This document shows positions 21,277-32,010 of a stretch of DNA of 64,000 nucleotides, piece by piece. The translations under genes and the position numbers were made by a program. The stretch is taken from positions 1 to 64,000 of the forward strand of contig SVNR01000007.1 in assembly GCA_015066815.1 (NCBI GenBank), read 5' to 3'. Under the pieces are notes generated by a model. The model saw only the letters and a list, made by a program, of their open reading frames with translations, did no database searches and had not been told where the DNA came from. This stretch comes from Ruminococcus sp. Its GTDB lineage: Bacteria > Bacillota > Clostridia > Oscillospirales > Ruminococcaceae. Every line of letters starts with the position of its first letter. Within the stretch, counting starts at the first letter, position 1.

Positions 21277-21312
21277 AAAACTCCCGCTTGTATTATTAAG
21301 GCGGGAGTTTTG
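21277..21312. terminator. Rho-independent terminator
   Basis: aaaactcccgcttgtattattaaggcgggagtttt. Confidence 0.75.
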
Positions 21313-21518
21313 AGGGATATTATCCGGAGTTATGTTGTTTTTTACATCAATAAAATTATTTTAGTGATGTTACAATATTTTTGGAAACAGAAGTAAAAAA
21401 TGTGAGGCAGGATATGAAGGAAATCACAGCAAAACAAATAACCGATGACATTGTATATATTTTCAGCAGCTGAGATAATGTAATTTCTATTTCATCTGAT
21501 ATCATTGCTGATATTATC

Positions 21519-21573
21519 TTATTAACTCAGACTTCGCACAGTCATTTTTAATGTGCGAAGTCTGAGTTAATAA
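21519..21573. repeat. Perfect 22-bp inverted repeat
   Basis: ttattaactcagacttcgcaca ... tgtgcgaagtctgagttaataa with 11-nt loop. Confidence 0.85.
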
Positions 21574-21807
21574 TAATTTTCATGTTTTTCATCCCCCTTT
21601 ATATTACACTCAGGAAAAATTTATATCATAAAAATTACAACGCATCAAAAATCTCCCCGTAATATTACATAAAAATTAACTCATCAATACAATCTATCGT
21701 CAAACTATATACAATTTGCATATTTTATTGCGTTTTAAAGTTTCAAATATTATAATTTAACCATAGAAACAAATCAATCATTTTTTTAATTCGAAAGGAT
21801 GTTTATT

Positions 21808-23424
21808 ATGAAAAAGAATATTTTAAAATGCACACTTATATCAGCTCTTTTAATTTCAACTTTTACTGCCTGCGGTGAAAATCAAGATGCAAACGTGAAT
21901 TATTCTATTGGTATTGTATCTGAACCATCCCGCCATGAGGACAGCAAATCAGAATCACCAAGCGCTGATGAATCTTTTGAATGCATATACGAATCACCTA
22001 CTGCTAATGATTCTTATTACTATAATGAATACAATGAAGAATACTCCGTAATTTCTGAAAACACTTTCAAATCAGTCACGACAAATCCACTCTCGACTTT
22101 TTCTTCAGATGTTGATACCGCTTCATACGCAAATATCAGAAGAATGATAAATGACTATGGTAACGTTTATGATACAGACGCAGTAAGAATAGAAGAAATG
22201 ATAAACTACTTTGACTATAACTATGCGCCACCGGCAGACGAAGCTTTTTCTGTAACAACAGAAATGTCAGAATGCCCCTGGAACACAAGCAATAAGCTGC
22301 TCTCAATCGGAGTTAAGGGCAAGGAAATAGAAACAGACCGTGTTCCCTCAAACATAGTATTTTTGCTCGACGTATCCGGCTCAATGAATGAGGCAGATAA
22401 ACTTCCGCTCATGGTTGAAGCGTTCTGCATGCTTACTGAAAATCTCACAGAAAACGACAGAGTTTCAATCGTTACATACGCAGGAAATGATGCTGTTTTA
22501 CTGACAGGAACTCCGGGAAACGAATACGAAACAATCTCTTCCGCACTTTATTCACTCGAAGCAAGCGGTTCTACAAACGGTGCAGCAGGTATCATAACCG
22601 CATACGAACTTGCAGAAGAATATTTCATAAAAGACGGTAACAACAGAGTTATCCTTGCAACTGACGGTGACCTTAATGTAGGTGTTTCTTCAGTTGAAGA
22701 TCTTGAAAAGCTTATTACTTATAAGAGAGAAACAGGTGTATATCTTTCTGTTCTCGGATTCGGTACCGGAAATCTGAAGGATAACAAAATGGAAACTCTT
22801 GCAGACAACGGCAACGGTAACTATGCGTACATAGACAGCATCTCAGAAGCACGCAAAACTCTTGTCGAAGAAATGGGCGGCACACTTTTCACAATAGCCA
22901 AGGACGTAAAATTTCAGGTAGAGTTCAATCCTCAGTATGTATCAGAATATCGTCTTGTAGGATATGAAAACAGACTTATGAACGATCAGGATTTCTTTGA
23001 TGACACTAAAGATGCAGGCGAAATAGGTTCAGGACATACAGTAACAGCACTCTATGAAATCACTCCTGTTGGCAATGAGATCCCGCTGAAATACCAGCCG
23101 GAAGAAGAAGCGGAAGCAGTATCTGAATTTACAGATGAATGGCTTACAGTAAGCGTAAGCTACAAAGAACCCGACTCTGATGAAAGCAGCATATTAAAGT
23201 TCCCTGTCGGCAAAGATCACATTACAGACTTCCCAAGTGAAAACATGCAGTTTGCATCATGTGTAGCGGAATTTGGTATGCTCCTGCGCGGAAGCGAGTA
23301 TTCAGGTGGCATTACATACAATGACATTTTAAAAACCCTCCACAGCCTTGATTGTATATCACAGGACAAGTACAAACAAGAATTTGCAGAACTCGTAAAA
23401 ATAGTTTCTGAAAATTATAATTAA
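21808..23424 (+). CDS. VWA-domain lipoprotein (YfbK-like)
   Basis: Lipobox LLISTFTAC; N-terminal NPLSTFSSDVDTASYANIRR; MIDAS IVFLLDVSGSMN. Confidence 0.9.
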   Translation: MKKNILKCTLISALLISTFTACGENQDANVNYSIGIVSEPSRHEDSKSESPSADESFECIYESPTANDSYYYNEYNEEYSVISENTFKSVTTNPLSTFSSDVDTASYANIRRMINDYGNVYDTDAVRIEEMINYFDYNYAPPADEAFSVTTEMSECPWNTSNKLLSIGVKGKEIETDRVPSNIVFLLDVSGSMNEADKLPLMVEAFCMLTENLTENDRVSIVTYAGNDAVLLTGTPGNEYETISSALYSLEASGSTNGAAGIITAYELAEEYFIKDGNNRVILATDGDLNVGVSSVEDLEKLITYKRETGVYLSVLGFGTGNLKDNKMETLADNGNGNYAYIDSISEARKTLVEEMGGTLFTIAKDVKFQVEFNPQYVSEYRLVGYENRLMNDQDFFDDTKDAGEIGSGHTVTALYEITPVGNEIPLKYQPEEEAEAVSEFTDEWLTVSVSYKEPDSDESSILKFPVGKDHITDFPSENMQFASCVAEFGMLLRGSEYSGGITYNDILKTLHSLDCISQDKYKQEFAELVKIVSENYN

Positions 23425-23426
23425 TA

Positions 23427-23476
23427 TTACCTTGCACATCCGTTCACTGCGGTCACTCCGTACATATCAGCTAATA
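23427..23476. repeat. Core module of dispersed repeat (copy 6)
   Basis: ttaccttgcacatccgttcactgcggtcactccgtacatatcagctaat. Confidence 0.7.
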
Positions 23477-23607
23477 TCGAACAGATTACCGTTTCTGAAA
23501 CACACCGGAAACGGTATCTGTTTTTACTATCAGGCTGCATTCATTTTATGGAAAATCAAGCCTGAAAAATGAATAAAAAATTTTTTTAATTTTTTTCAAA
23601 AAAAGTA

Positions 23608-23636
23608 TTGACATTTTTAAATAATGGTGGTATAAT
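23608..23636 (+). promoter_or_regulatory. Promoter of tRNA-Lys/tRNA-Arg unit
   Basis: TTGACA - 17 nt - TATAAT. Confidence 0.85.
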
Positions 23637-23670
23637 TAATAACGTTGTCTGAGGTAAACAAAGACACGAT

Positions 23671-23743
23671 GAGGTATTAGCTCAGTTGGCAGAGCATTTG
23701 ACTTTTAATCAAAGGGTCTGGGGTTCGAATCCCCAATACCTCA
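23671..23743 (+). tRNA. tRNA-Lys (TTT)
   Basis: Cloverleaf gaggtat...ataccTCA with CTTTTAA anticodon loop and GGTTCGAATCC T arm. Confidence 0.96.
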
Positions 23744-23767
23744 TTAAACTTAATATTTTTAAGTTAT

Positions 23768-23841
23768 GCGTCTGTAGCTCAGTTGGATAGAGTGACTGGC
23801 TACGAACCAGTAGGTCGGGGGTTCGAGCCCCTCCAGGCGCA
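23768..23841 (+). tRNA. tRNA-Arg (ACG)
   Basis: Cloverleaf gcgtctg...caggcgcA with CTACGAA anticodon loop and GGTTCGAGCCC. Confidence 0.96.
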
Positions 23842-23844
23842 TTG

Positions 23845-23880
23845 AAAAAAGCACTTCTTATGAGGTGCTTTTTGTTTTTA
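23845..23880 (+). terminator. Terminator of tRNA unit
   Basis: aaaaaagcacttcttatgaggtgctttttgttttt. Confidence 0.8.
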
Positions 23881-23907
23881 TAAACGCAAAATTATTATTA
23901 AGTTAAA

Positions 23908-23951
23908 ATCAAGCCGCTCTCAACAAACGCTGAGAACGGCTTGATTTTTTT
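23908..23951. terminator. Terminator (likely for nfo, minus strand)
   Basis: aaatcaagccgctctcaacaaacgctgagaacggcttgattttttt. Confidence 0.75.
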
Positions 23952-23966
23952 GTTATAAAAACAATC

Positions 23967-24800
23967 TCAGTTCACATAACGCTCTCTGAGAAGCTTTATT
24001 TCTTCTGCATAACCGTCATTGTCATTAGGAGTTTCAAGGAAAAAAGGAAGATCTCTGAGCACAGGATGATTTATTACTCTGACAAGCGCATCAAGCCCTA
24101 TATTTCCCTGACCTATTTTCTGGTGTCTGTCCTTATGGCTTCCGAGAGGATTCATGCTGTCGTTAAGATGTATTGCTTTTAATCTGTCTATTCCTATAAC
24201 TCGGTCAAACTCTGAAAGAACTCCATCAAGATCATTTACAATATCATAGCCGGCATCAAAAACATGACAGGTATCAAGACATACGCCTATTTTTTCGTTC
24301 AGAGAAGCTCTGTCGATGATACCTCTTAATTCTTCAAAGCTTCTTCCTATTTCTGAACCCTTGCCTGCCATTGTTTCAAGCAGAACAGTCGTTGTCATAT
24401 CAGGAAACATCGCTTCGTTGAGCGCTTCGGAAATAAGCTCTGTTCCCTTTTCCACACCCTGACCTACATGGCTTCCCGGATGAAAATTATAAAGTCCGCA
24501 CGGAATAAGCATGAGCTTCTGAAGATCCTCTTTAAGACATGTTTTTGCAAACCCTCTGACTTTTTCGTCAGCTGAACAAAGATTCATAGTATATGAGGCA
24601 TGAGCAAGTATCGGTGCAAACGAGTTTTCGCTCATAAGCGTCTTTAATGCAACCGAATCCTCAGGTACAATATCCTTTGCTTTTCCGCCGCGAGGATTTC
24701 TTGAGAAAAACTGAAAAGTATTTGCGTTTATTCTCAGTGCTTCCCGTCCCATGGCTTCATATCCGTCAGAAATCGAAAGATGACAGCCTATATTCAGCAT
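23967..24800 (-). CDS. nfo: Deoxyribonuclease IV (AP endonuclease)
   Basis: [72 protein letters not shown]. Confidence 0.97.
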   Translation of the reverse strand: MLNIGCHLSISDGYEAMGREALRINANTFQFFSRNPRGGKAKDIVPEDSVALKTLMSENSFAPILAHASYTMNLCSADEKVRGFAKTCLKEDLQKLMLIPCGLYNFHPGSHVGQGVEKGTELISEALNEAMFPDMTTTVLLETMAGKGSEIGRSFEELRGIIDRASLNEKIGVCLDTCHVFDAGYDIVNDLDGVLSEFDRVIGIDRLKAIHLNDSMNPLGSHKDRHQKIGQGNIGLDALVRVINHPVLRDLPFFLETPNDNDGYAEEIKLLRERYVN

Positions 24801-24817
24801 ACGCTCTCCCCCTTATC

Positions 24818-24979
24818 CTATCCGAATATTCCGGCCGACATGAATGGAAGCACAATTGCTCCCGCAAACATAAGCGCTGCAACGCACAGAACTATAACAC
24901 GAAGCACCATGCTTTTTTTAGGCTGCATGTTGTTTGCGCGCTGAGTATCAGATGGTTTTGTTTTGGTCTTTTCCGCCAT
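24818..24979 (-). CDS. Small membrane protein (53 aa: MAEKTKTKPSDTQRANNMQPKKSMVLRVIVLCVAALMFAGAIVLPFMSAGIFG)
   Basis: Short ORF with a TM helix between nfo and the helicase; not in ORF track (too short). Confidence 0.6.
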   Translation of the reverse strand: MAEKTKTKPSDTQRANNMQPKKSMVLRVIVLCVAALMFAGAIVLPFMSAGIFG

Positions 24980-25007
24980 AAAAATCATATCCCTTCAAAA
25001 AAATATA

Positions 25008-26705
25008 TTATTTTCTCTTTCTGTGATAACCGCCCTGATTTTTTCTTCTTGAATGATCGTTTCTTCTTGAACCCGAACCGTGACGCAATGATTTTTCTGA
25101 TGGTTTTCTTTCACAAAGCTTTACAGATACTTTTTTTCCGTTTATTTTTGTATTGTCCATTGCATCTACTACAAACTCAAGATCTGCTTCAGGAACTTCT
25201 ACTGTAGAGTATTTTTCAAAAATTTCTATTTTTCCGAAGCTTCTTCCGGGCATTCCGGTAGCCTCAACAAGTGCACCAAGGATAAAATTAGGCGCTATTC
25301 TGTGAAGCTTGCCTGCGGATATTTCTATTTTTGAAGCTTTTTCCTTGGTAAGCTTTCCTCCTGAATGCTTCGGAGAATATTTTTTTACCTTAGGGAGTTC
25401 AAACTCAGGAATATTTCTGAATTCTTTGTTTAGTCTGAGATTGATAAGGATTCCTGCTATCTCTTCAGGAGAATATCCTTCCTTGTTAAGTATACTCAGA
25501 ATAATCTCCGCTTCCTCTCTGAGAGGCTGTTCAGATGCTGCTGTTATTTTTGTGACAAGCTTCTGCATCTTGTTGTTTATTATTTCGCTTTTTTCAGGAA
25601 GCTCTTTTTCTACGATATCAGCCTTAATGTACTTTGAAAGTGCTCTGAGCTCATATATCTGCTTTCTGTTGCTTATAAGAGTATAGGCAGAGCCTGACTT
25701 TCCGGCTCTTCCTGTTCTGCCGATACGATGTATATAGTATTCGTTGTCCTGTGGAAGATCATAGTTGAATACAACATCTACTCCGCTTACATCTATACCT
25801 CTTGCGGCAACGTCTGTAGCTATAAGAATGTTTATTTTGCCGGACTTGAACTTATCCATAACAAAGCTTCTCTGCGCCTGCTTCATATCTCCGTGAAGTC
25901 CGCACGCCTTGAAGCCTTTTCCTGTAAGTGCATCTGTAAGCTCGTCCACCATTTTTTTGGTGTTACAGAAAATCATAGAAGCCTTGGGTTCGTACGCAAG
26001 AAGAAGATACTGCATAGCTTCTGTTTTCATACCGGAAGGAACTTCAAAATAATACTGTTCTATCGTATCTACAGTTCTGTACTTCTGATCTATTTTTATA
26101 AGCTCGGGATTATTCTGATACTGGTTTGTTATTGCAAGTATTGCAGGAGGCATCGTTGCAGAAAACAGGATAGTCTGTCTTTCTTCCGGAATATCCTGAA
26201 GTATACACTCTATATCCTCTCTGAAGCCCATGTTGAGCATCTCGTCTGCCTCATCGAGAATTATCATTTTGAGGTTATGAAGCTTGAGTGTACGGCGTCT
26301 CATGTGATCCATAACTCTTCCCGGAGTACCAACCACAAGGTTTGCTCCGCGTTTGAGCTCGATTATCTGTCTGTCCATATTTGCTCCGCCATATACAGCA
26401 CATGGCTTTACCCAGCTCATATAACGGGAAAACTTTTTTATTTCATCACATGCCTGCATAGCAAGCTCTCTTGTAGGACAAAGAATAAGCACTTCCACAC
26501 CGTTTTTTTCACGTGAAATACTCTCTATGGCAGGTATACCGAATGCCGCTGTCTTTCCCGTACCGGTGTTTGATTTTCCGATGATATCGATGCCGCTCTT
26601 TATGAGAGGTATACTTCTTGCCTGAATCTCTGTAGTCTCAACAAACCCCATATCTTCTACAGCTCTTAATACTTCATCAGTTAATTGTAGTTCATTAAAT
26701 TTCAT
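25008..26705 (-). CDS. DEAD-box ATP-dependent RNA helicase (DbpA-type RNA-binding C-terminus)
   Basis: TGTGKTAAFGIPAIE, DEADEMLNMGF, SATMPP, HRIGRTGRAGKSG; basic tail. Confidence 0.96.
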   Translation of the reverse strand: MKFNELQLTDEVLRAVEDMGFVETTEIQARSIPLIKSGIDIIGKSNTGTGKTAAFGIPAIESISREKNGVEVLILCPTRELAMQACDEIKKFSRYMSWVKPCAVYGGANMDRQIIELKRGANLVVGTPGRVMDHMRRRTLKLHNLKMIILDEADEMLNMGFREDIECILQDIPEERQTILFSATMPPAILAITNQYQNNPELIKIDQKYRTVDTIEQYYFEVPSGMKTEAMQYLLLAYEPKASMIFCNTKKMVDELTDALTGKGFKACGLHGDMKQAQRSFVMDKFKSGKINILIATDVAARGIDVSGVDVVFNYDLPQDNEYYIHRIGRTGRAGKSGSAYTLISNRKQIYELRALSKYIKADIVEKELPEKSEIINNKMQKLVTKITAASEQPLREEAEIILSILNKEGYSPEEIAGILINLRLNKEFRNIPEFELPKVKKYSPKHSGGKLTKEKASKIEISAGKLHRIAPNFILGALVEATGMPGRSFGKIEIFEKYSTVEVPEADLEFVVDAMDNTKINGKKVSVKLCERKPSEKSLRHGSGSRRNDHSRRKNQGGYHRKRK

Positions 26706-26721
26706 ATACTTTCCTTCCTGT

Positions 26722-26755
26722 AAAAAAACAAGGGCGAACCCCAGGTTCCGCCCGC
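26722..26755 (-). terminator. Terminator downstream of the spoIIA operon
   Basis: Minus strand GGGCGGAACCTGGGGTTCGCCCTTGTTTTTTT. Confidence 0.75.
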
Positions 26756-26810
26756 AATCATTATTTATGATAACATTTTATAAAACAAAAGTCAATACTT
26801 TTAAAAAAAT

Positions 26811-27476
26811 TCATTCGAGTAATTTTTGACGCATTACAAGCAGAAGCTTTTTTTCTTTTCTTGAAACCTGAACCTGCGTCATACCCATTATATCGGCTAT
26901 ACGGCTCTGAGTGAGATTTTTGTAATACCTGAGATATATAAGTTTCTTTTCCTCATCACAAAGTCCGTCTATTATCTGGTGAAGTGCTATATGCTCGCTT
27001 ATCTTTTCATCAGGCGCATCTACAGGTATATCTATCTGGTTCTCACCGTCTTCTCCGCTGTCAGTCAGCGATACAACAGGCTGTCCTGATGAAATAGCTT
27101 CTGCAATCTGTTCGACCGAAACCTCAAGTCTTTCAGCGAGCTCCGACAGCAGCGGTTCTCTGCCGCTGCTTTTCATAAAAGTCTCCCGTTCACGTGATAT
27201 GCGCAGATACAGTTCCTTAAGACTTCTGCTCACCTTAACTGTACCTCCGTCCCTGAACAGACGCTTTATCTCACCAAGTATGACCGGTACGGCATATGTT
27301 GAAAATTTTACACCTCTTTCCTCATCAAAAGCTCTGATAGCTTTTATAAGCCCTTCACATCCTGCCGAATAAAGATCGTCGTACTCTATTCCCTTTCCAC
27401 GGAATTTGTTTGCACACAGATGTACAAGTCCGAGGTTGTTCTCTATTGACTGCATATGGTTATTCTTTTTCTGCAA
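26811..27476 (-). CDS. sigF: Sporulation sigma factor SigF (SpoIIAC)
   Basis: YDDLYSAGCEGLIKAIRAFDEERGVKFSTYAVPVILGEIKRLFRDGG; third gene of the spoIIA cluster. Confidence 0.88.
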   Translation of the reverse strand: MQKKNNHMQSIENNLGLVHLCANKFRGKGIEYDDLYSAGCEGLIKAIRAFDEERGVKFSTYAVPVILGEIKRLFRDGGTVKVSRSLKELYLRISRERETFMKSSGREPLLSELAERLEVSVEQIAEAISSGQPVVSLTDSGEDGENQIDIPVDAPDEKISEHIALHQIIDGLCDEEKKLIYLRYYKNLTQSRIADIMGMTQVQVSRKEKKLLLVMRQKLLE

Positions 27477-27894
27477 GCTTTTTTTTCATGCATATGCATG
27501 TCCCTGCACCCGCCCTGCTCTTTACCGAAAGCGTATCCATAAAACTTTCCATAACTGCGAAACCGAGTCCGGAACGTTCCTCGTTAGGCGCTGTAGTAAA
27601 CAACGGAGTCATAGCTTTTTCTATATCTTCTATGCCACAACCCTTATCTCTTATATGTATACTTACAACTCTGTCTTTTAGTATTCTGACAGTCATATAT
27701 ACAAGTCCCGCTTCTTTGCGGTATGCATGAACAACTGCGTTTGTTACTGCTTCGGATACAGCTGTACGAATATCGGCAAGCTCGTCCACACGAGGATCAA
27801 GCTTTGATATAAACGCGGAAACTGCTGTCCTTGCAAAACCTTCATTTTCCGAAAAAGCCGGAAACTGAAGCTTTATTTCATCTTTTACACTCAT
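27460..27894 (-). CDS. spoIIAB: Anti-sigma F factor SpoIIAB
   Basis: ADIRTAVSEAVTNAVVHAY GHKL N-box; SGLGFAVMESFMD. Confidence 0.9.
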   Translation of the reverse strand: MSVKDEIKLQFPAFSENEGFARTAVSAFISKLDPRVDELADIRTAVSEAVTNAVVHAYRKEAGLVYMTVRILKDRVVSIHIRDKGCGIEDIEKAMTPLFTTAPNEERSGLGFAVMESFMDTLSVKSRAGAGTCICMKKKLAEKE

Positions 27895-27907
27895 TTTGTT
27901 ATTCCTC

Positions 27908-28210
27908 TTAAACTTCTTCTGTTATCCTGTCAACTCCCGAAAGCTTAATGACTTTTTTTATTTGTTCTGATGCGTTTGATATCTTTACCTTACCTCCTAT
28001 CTCTCTCATGAGACGACATCTTCCCATAATAAGCCCTATCCCGGAGCTGTCCATAAACGTCACATCTCCGAAATCAAGCGTTATATCTGACGGCAGACGT
28101 TGTTTTATTTCAAGATCTATCTCCTTGCGCATCAGAGATGCGCTGTGATGATCAATATCACCGGAGAGACCTGCCGTCAGATTTTTTCCCTGTACCAAAA
28201 ATCTTACCAA
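27908..28210 (-). CDS. spoIIAA: Anti-sigma F factor antagonist SpoIIAA
   Basis: STAS: DITLDFGDVTFMDSSGIGLIMGR. Confidence 0.9.
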   Translation of the reverse strand: MVRFLVQGKNLTAGLSGDIDHHSASLMRKEIDLEIKQRLPSDITLDFGDVTFMDSSGIGLIMGRCRLMREIGGKVKISNASEQIKKVIKLSGVDRITEEV

Positions 28211-28328
28211 AAAAAATCACTCCGTTTCTGATGGAAAATATTAGTGTTACTGTTTAACTATATTTTACATCAGCCATGGAGTGATTTTTGTCGAACACTG
28301 TGTCGCTTAAAAATTTTTTTTAGTATGA

Positions 28329-29291
28329 TTATTGCTGCTTGTTTATGAACTTGTCAACTATATATCGCGGTCTTTGTTTAACCTCTGAATAAATCTTGCC
28401 TACATACTCTCCTATTATACCAAGACAGAAGAGCTGAAGACCGCCAATGAGCCAGATTGAACACATCATACTTGACCACCCTATCTCTGAGCGGCCGAAA
28501 AGCTTTACAACAAAAGCCCATATAAAAGTAATTATACTTACAACACACATCATGATGCCAAGGAAGGTTATGAGCTTCAGAGGCTTTGTGCTGAATGATG
28601 TTATTCCGTTCACAGCAAACGAAAGCATTTTTTTCAGAGGATATTTGCTCTCTCCTGCAAATCTTTCATGACGTTCGTAGTAAACGCTGCAGCTCTGGAA
28701 ACCTATGAGAGGAACCATTCCTCTGAGGAACAGATTTACTTCCTTGAAGCCTGCAAGCTCACAGAGAACTCTTTTGCTCATAAGTCTGAAATCCGCATGA
28801 TTATAGACTACATCTGCTCCCATGACCTTCATAAACTTGTAGAAGCCTTCAGCAGTGAATTTTTTAAAGAAGGTATCTGTATCTCTTGCACTTCTTACGC
28901 CATAGACAACCTGATTTCCTTCATAGTATTTTTCAACCATTGCATCTATGGTGTTTATATCATCCTGAAGATCCGCGTCCATTGTAATCGCCATATCGCA
29001 GATATCCTTTACTGTCATAAGTCCTGCAAGAACAGCGTTCTGATGTCCGCTGTTATGGGCAAGATTTATTCCTGAAAAGAACTCAGGATCTGCCTCATGA
29101 AGTCTGCTTATGATTTCCCAGGTCTTGTCTTTTGAACCGTCGTTTACAAACACTATTCTGCTCTGATCAGAAATCATTTTTCTGTCTATAAGCGAAATGT
29201 ATTTTTCCTTGAGCTGCCTTGCTGTTTCGTCAAGAACCTCTTCTTCGTTATAGCAAGGAACTATCATATATAAAATCTCTGAATTATTCAT
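28329..29291 (-). CDS. Glycosyltransferase family 2 (polyprenyl-phosphate sugar transferase-like)
   Basis: IVPCYNEEEVLDET, DADLQDD, two C-terminal TM helices. Confidence 0.92.
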   Translation of the reverse strand: MNNSEILYMIVPCYNEEEVLDETARQLKEKYISLIDRKMISDQSRIVFVNDGSKDKTWEIISRLHEADPEFFSGINLAHNSGHQNAVLAGLMTVKDICDMAITMDADLQDDINTIDAMVEKYYEGNQVVYGVRSARDTDTFFKKFTAEGFYKFMKVMGADVVYNHADFRLMSKRVLCELAGFKEVNLFLRGMVPLIGFQSCSVYYERHERFAGESKYPLKKMLSFAVNGITSFSTKPLKLITFLGIMMCVVSIITFIWAFVVKLFGRSEIGWSSMMCSIWLIGGLQLFCLGIIGEYVGKIYSEVKQRPRYIVDKFINKQQ

Positions 29292-29299
29292 TTTTACTC

Positions 29300-31657
29300 C
29301 TATCTCCAGAATTCAAACAATCTTGAAAATGCCAGCGCCCTGGCCTGCCATTCGGGCGTATACAGTGAAACAGGATTGTCGTATGACCACTCTTGTATAA
29401 AGTTCATAACAACACTTAATACCATAGCCGATACCATAAGCTTGTTAAGCTGGTACTTCAGATCCTTGCTGCACTTTTCATGTATGATAAAGCAGATTAT
29501 AAGCGCTCCAAGAATCATCTGCCATGCAAAATCAACGCTGTATCTTGCCGCAAAGCCACTTTCCCATATTGAGAAAATAACTATGAAAGGACATACGACA
29601 CACACTGCAATGATAATAACTGTATACAGCTTCTTTTCGGGATTTTTTGAAAGTCTGTATGCGTTTAGTGACTTTGAATATGCTGCAACCGGAAGAGCCT
29701 TGAAAATCATTCCGAGAGCTGAACCGGTAGCTATAAAATAATATCCGTTAGGTGAAAACAGTTTTGGATATTCCGCTTTTAAAAACGGAAAGTTTTCACT
29801 GAAGGAAGGAATAGCAAAAAGAAAATTAAAGAATCCCGACGCAGCAAAATGTGTATGGTATTCTGCTCTGGTAAAGTCGTTTATCGTAAGCGAGTACTCT
29901 ATTCCGAAGTCAAACGGGTTTCCGAATCTTGCATAGTTGTACCATATCTGAACAGAACCGATAACCGCAAACGGAGCAAGAGCACAAAGAAAATACGGAA
30001 TATAATAACGAGCAGCAGACTGCTTCTTATCATAGAGCGAACGTTTTTTTCTGAAGCCGGCATATATCAAAAACAAAGCTGCAACACAATAAACAGCAAT
30101 AGTCGGTCGGCTGAGCACACCCATGCTCAGACAGAAAGCGGCGGCGGCAACTCTTGCGTTTTTAATCTTTCCGTCTCCTATAACGTTCGAACTCATAAGG
30201 AAATACGCGCCTGATGTTACCCACAGGAAGCCTGATGACTGTGCTATCTCATAGAAGTATGCCGCAAAGTAACAGAAGTATATACCTGTAGAAAGCTGCA
30301 TTATTACGAAGCCTGCAAGCACTATGGATGCATATGCTTTTCTGAAGAACTTATCTATAAAACACAGATAAAACTTTGTAAGGAATATTATACCTACTAC
30401 ACCAAAAAGCCATACTGCCCAGCTGGACGGGAAATAGTAGCCTGTGATCTTATAGTAAGGCCAGAAAAGTGTGATAACCGGTGCTATTCCATAGTATGAA
30501 TAATACTTTCCTTCAAAAAGAAGGTGATCCCACGGATATGAACCTATATTATCACGCTGGCTCCAGTCATAAGGGTTTTCAAGTTCGAGCAGTGCCTGAT
30601 TCATATCGGTCATGATATCAAGCCGTCCGTTTTCAAACGAATCGACAATTTCCTGAGTTATCTGATTTCCGCTTGTCAGAGAAAAATCCTTAGCCAGACT
30701 ATGATCACCATCACGGTAACGTCCCATGTTTGTCAAAAACAGAGATACAAGTATAAGCGCAGCCGTGATAAGTTTTGCGGTTACTTCAACAGTTCCCTGA
30801 ACATCTGAATAACGCCTGTAAAGCATCTTCGGTGAAACAAGAGCATATATCGCAAGCGCTGAACCAAAAAGAATAATAAAACGCACAATTGAAAAATGCA
30901 GTTTTATGGGAGAATTTATCTCTATCTTTGTTATTCTTATGGTTTCATCCGAAGCAGCGTTGAATGAAATCTTCATATCATGAACTGAACCTGAAAAATT
31001 GCACGGAATAGTTTCGCTTCTTTTGTAGTCCTTTATTATCTGAACAGAGGCTATGTTATTTCGATACGAAGGCGAATGTGTATCATCGGAAATCGATACA
31101 TCTGCTTTTACAGTATGTGATTTGTCAGACTCCGCAACTACTGTAAGCGTACCGACAGGCATACCAAGCGATCTGAATTCAAGAGAAAAATTTCCTTCTC
31201 CTGTATTTGTCCTTGATCTGACATCAAAGTTTTCTGAAACTGCAGAGCTTATGTCAAGCATTTTTTTATTGTATCCGCCCGCAATTAGATGAGCAGAATT
31301 GAGATTGAACACAAAAAGCTCGGCCGCAAGACATACAACAAAGCTTCTTGTACAGAAATTAAAAAGATGCCTGCGGTTTTCAGATATTTTATTTCTTCGT
31401 GAAAACTCAGAAATAAGATATAATACTATTATCCAGACAGATATGAACTTATATCCGCTCATATCGGCTATTTTTGTAATATCAAGAATCAATGACACCA
31501 GTGCAAAAGCCGCTCCGGAAATACTTATTGTTTTAGAATACTTTTCTGTAAAAGCATTAAACCTTGAAGAGTTTTCGCTTGTCCTTCCAAAAATAACTGC
31601 TCCAAAAAACACAAACACTATAATGTTAAGCATAAAAACAACAACAGACATGCTCAT
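29300..31657 (-). CDS. Large polytopic membrane protein (possibly GT-C type)
   Basis: 785 aa, many TM helices, adjacent to GT2 gene. Confidence 0.7.
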   Translation of the reverse strand: MSMSVVVFMLNIIVFVFFGAVIFGRTSENSSRFNAFTEKYSKTISISGAAFALVSLILDITKIADMSGYKFISVWIIVLYLISEFSRRNKISENRRHLFNFCTRSFVVCLAAELFVFNLNSAHLIAGGYNKKMLDISSAVSENFDVRSRTNTGEGNFSLEFRSLGMPVGTLTVVAESDKSHTVKADVSISDDTHSPSYRNNIASVQIIKDYKRSETIPCNFSGSVHDMKISFNAASDETIRITKIEINSPIKLHFSIVRFIILFGSALAIYALVSPKMLYRRYSDVQGTVEVTAKLITAALILVSLFLTNMGRYRDGDHSLAKDFSLTSGNQITQEIVDSFENGRLDIMTDMNQALLELENPYDWSQRDNIGSYPWDHLLFEGKYYSYYGIAPVITLFWPYYKITGYYFPSSWAVWLFGVVGIIFLTKFYLCFIDKFFRKAYASIVLAGFVIMQLSTGIYFCYFAAYFYEIAQSSGFLWVTSGAYFLMSSNVIGDGKIKNARVAAAAFCLSMGVLSRPTIAVYCVAALFLIYAGFRKKRSLYDKKQSAARYYIPYFLCALAPFAVIGSVQIWYNYARFGNPFDFGIEYSLTINDFTRAEYHTHFAASGFFNFLFAIPSFSENFPFLKAEYPKLFSPNGYYFIATGSALGMIFKALPVAAYSKSLNAYRLSKNPEKKLYTVIIIAVCVVCPFIVIFSIWESGFAARYSVDFAWQMILGALIICFIIHEKCSKDLKYQLNKLMVSAMVLSVVMNFIQEWSYDNPVSLYTPEWQARALAFSRLFEFWR

Positions 31658-32010
31658 TTTATCACCTCACATATCCTGCTGCAAAAAAAAGAAAGCATAT
31701 TCTTCATCGCAAATAACCAGCCTTTCATAAATATTTATTTTATAAATTCACTCGTTATATTGTACCTATTTTTTGAAAAAATGTCAATACTGTAATAGTG
31801 CAAAAATGCAGTAAAAGCCCATTTTTCTGTTGGTTTTCTTCTGTAAAAACCGACGGCAAAGCAAACTTTCAGTATCTGTATTTTCTGAAAAAATTATCCA
31901 TAAAATCTGAGTTGAAAAAATATTGCATATATGCTATACTAATAAGTGGTTTTCATATAAACCGCAGATATCTTTTATTTATAATCACTATCCCTACAAG
32001 GAGCAGCAAT

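Noticed and set aside
25728-26516. 262-aa plus-strand ORF
   Set aside because: Fully antisense to the conserved DEAD-box helicase; Cys/His/Ile-rich composition typical of a shadow ORF.
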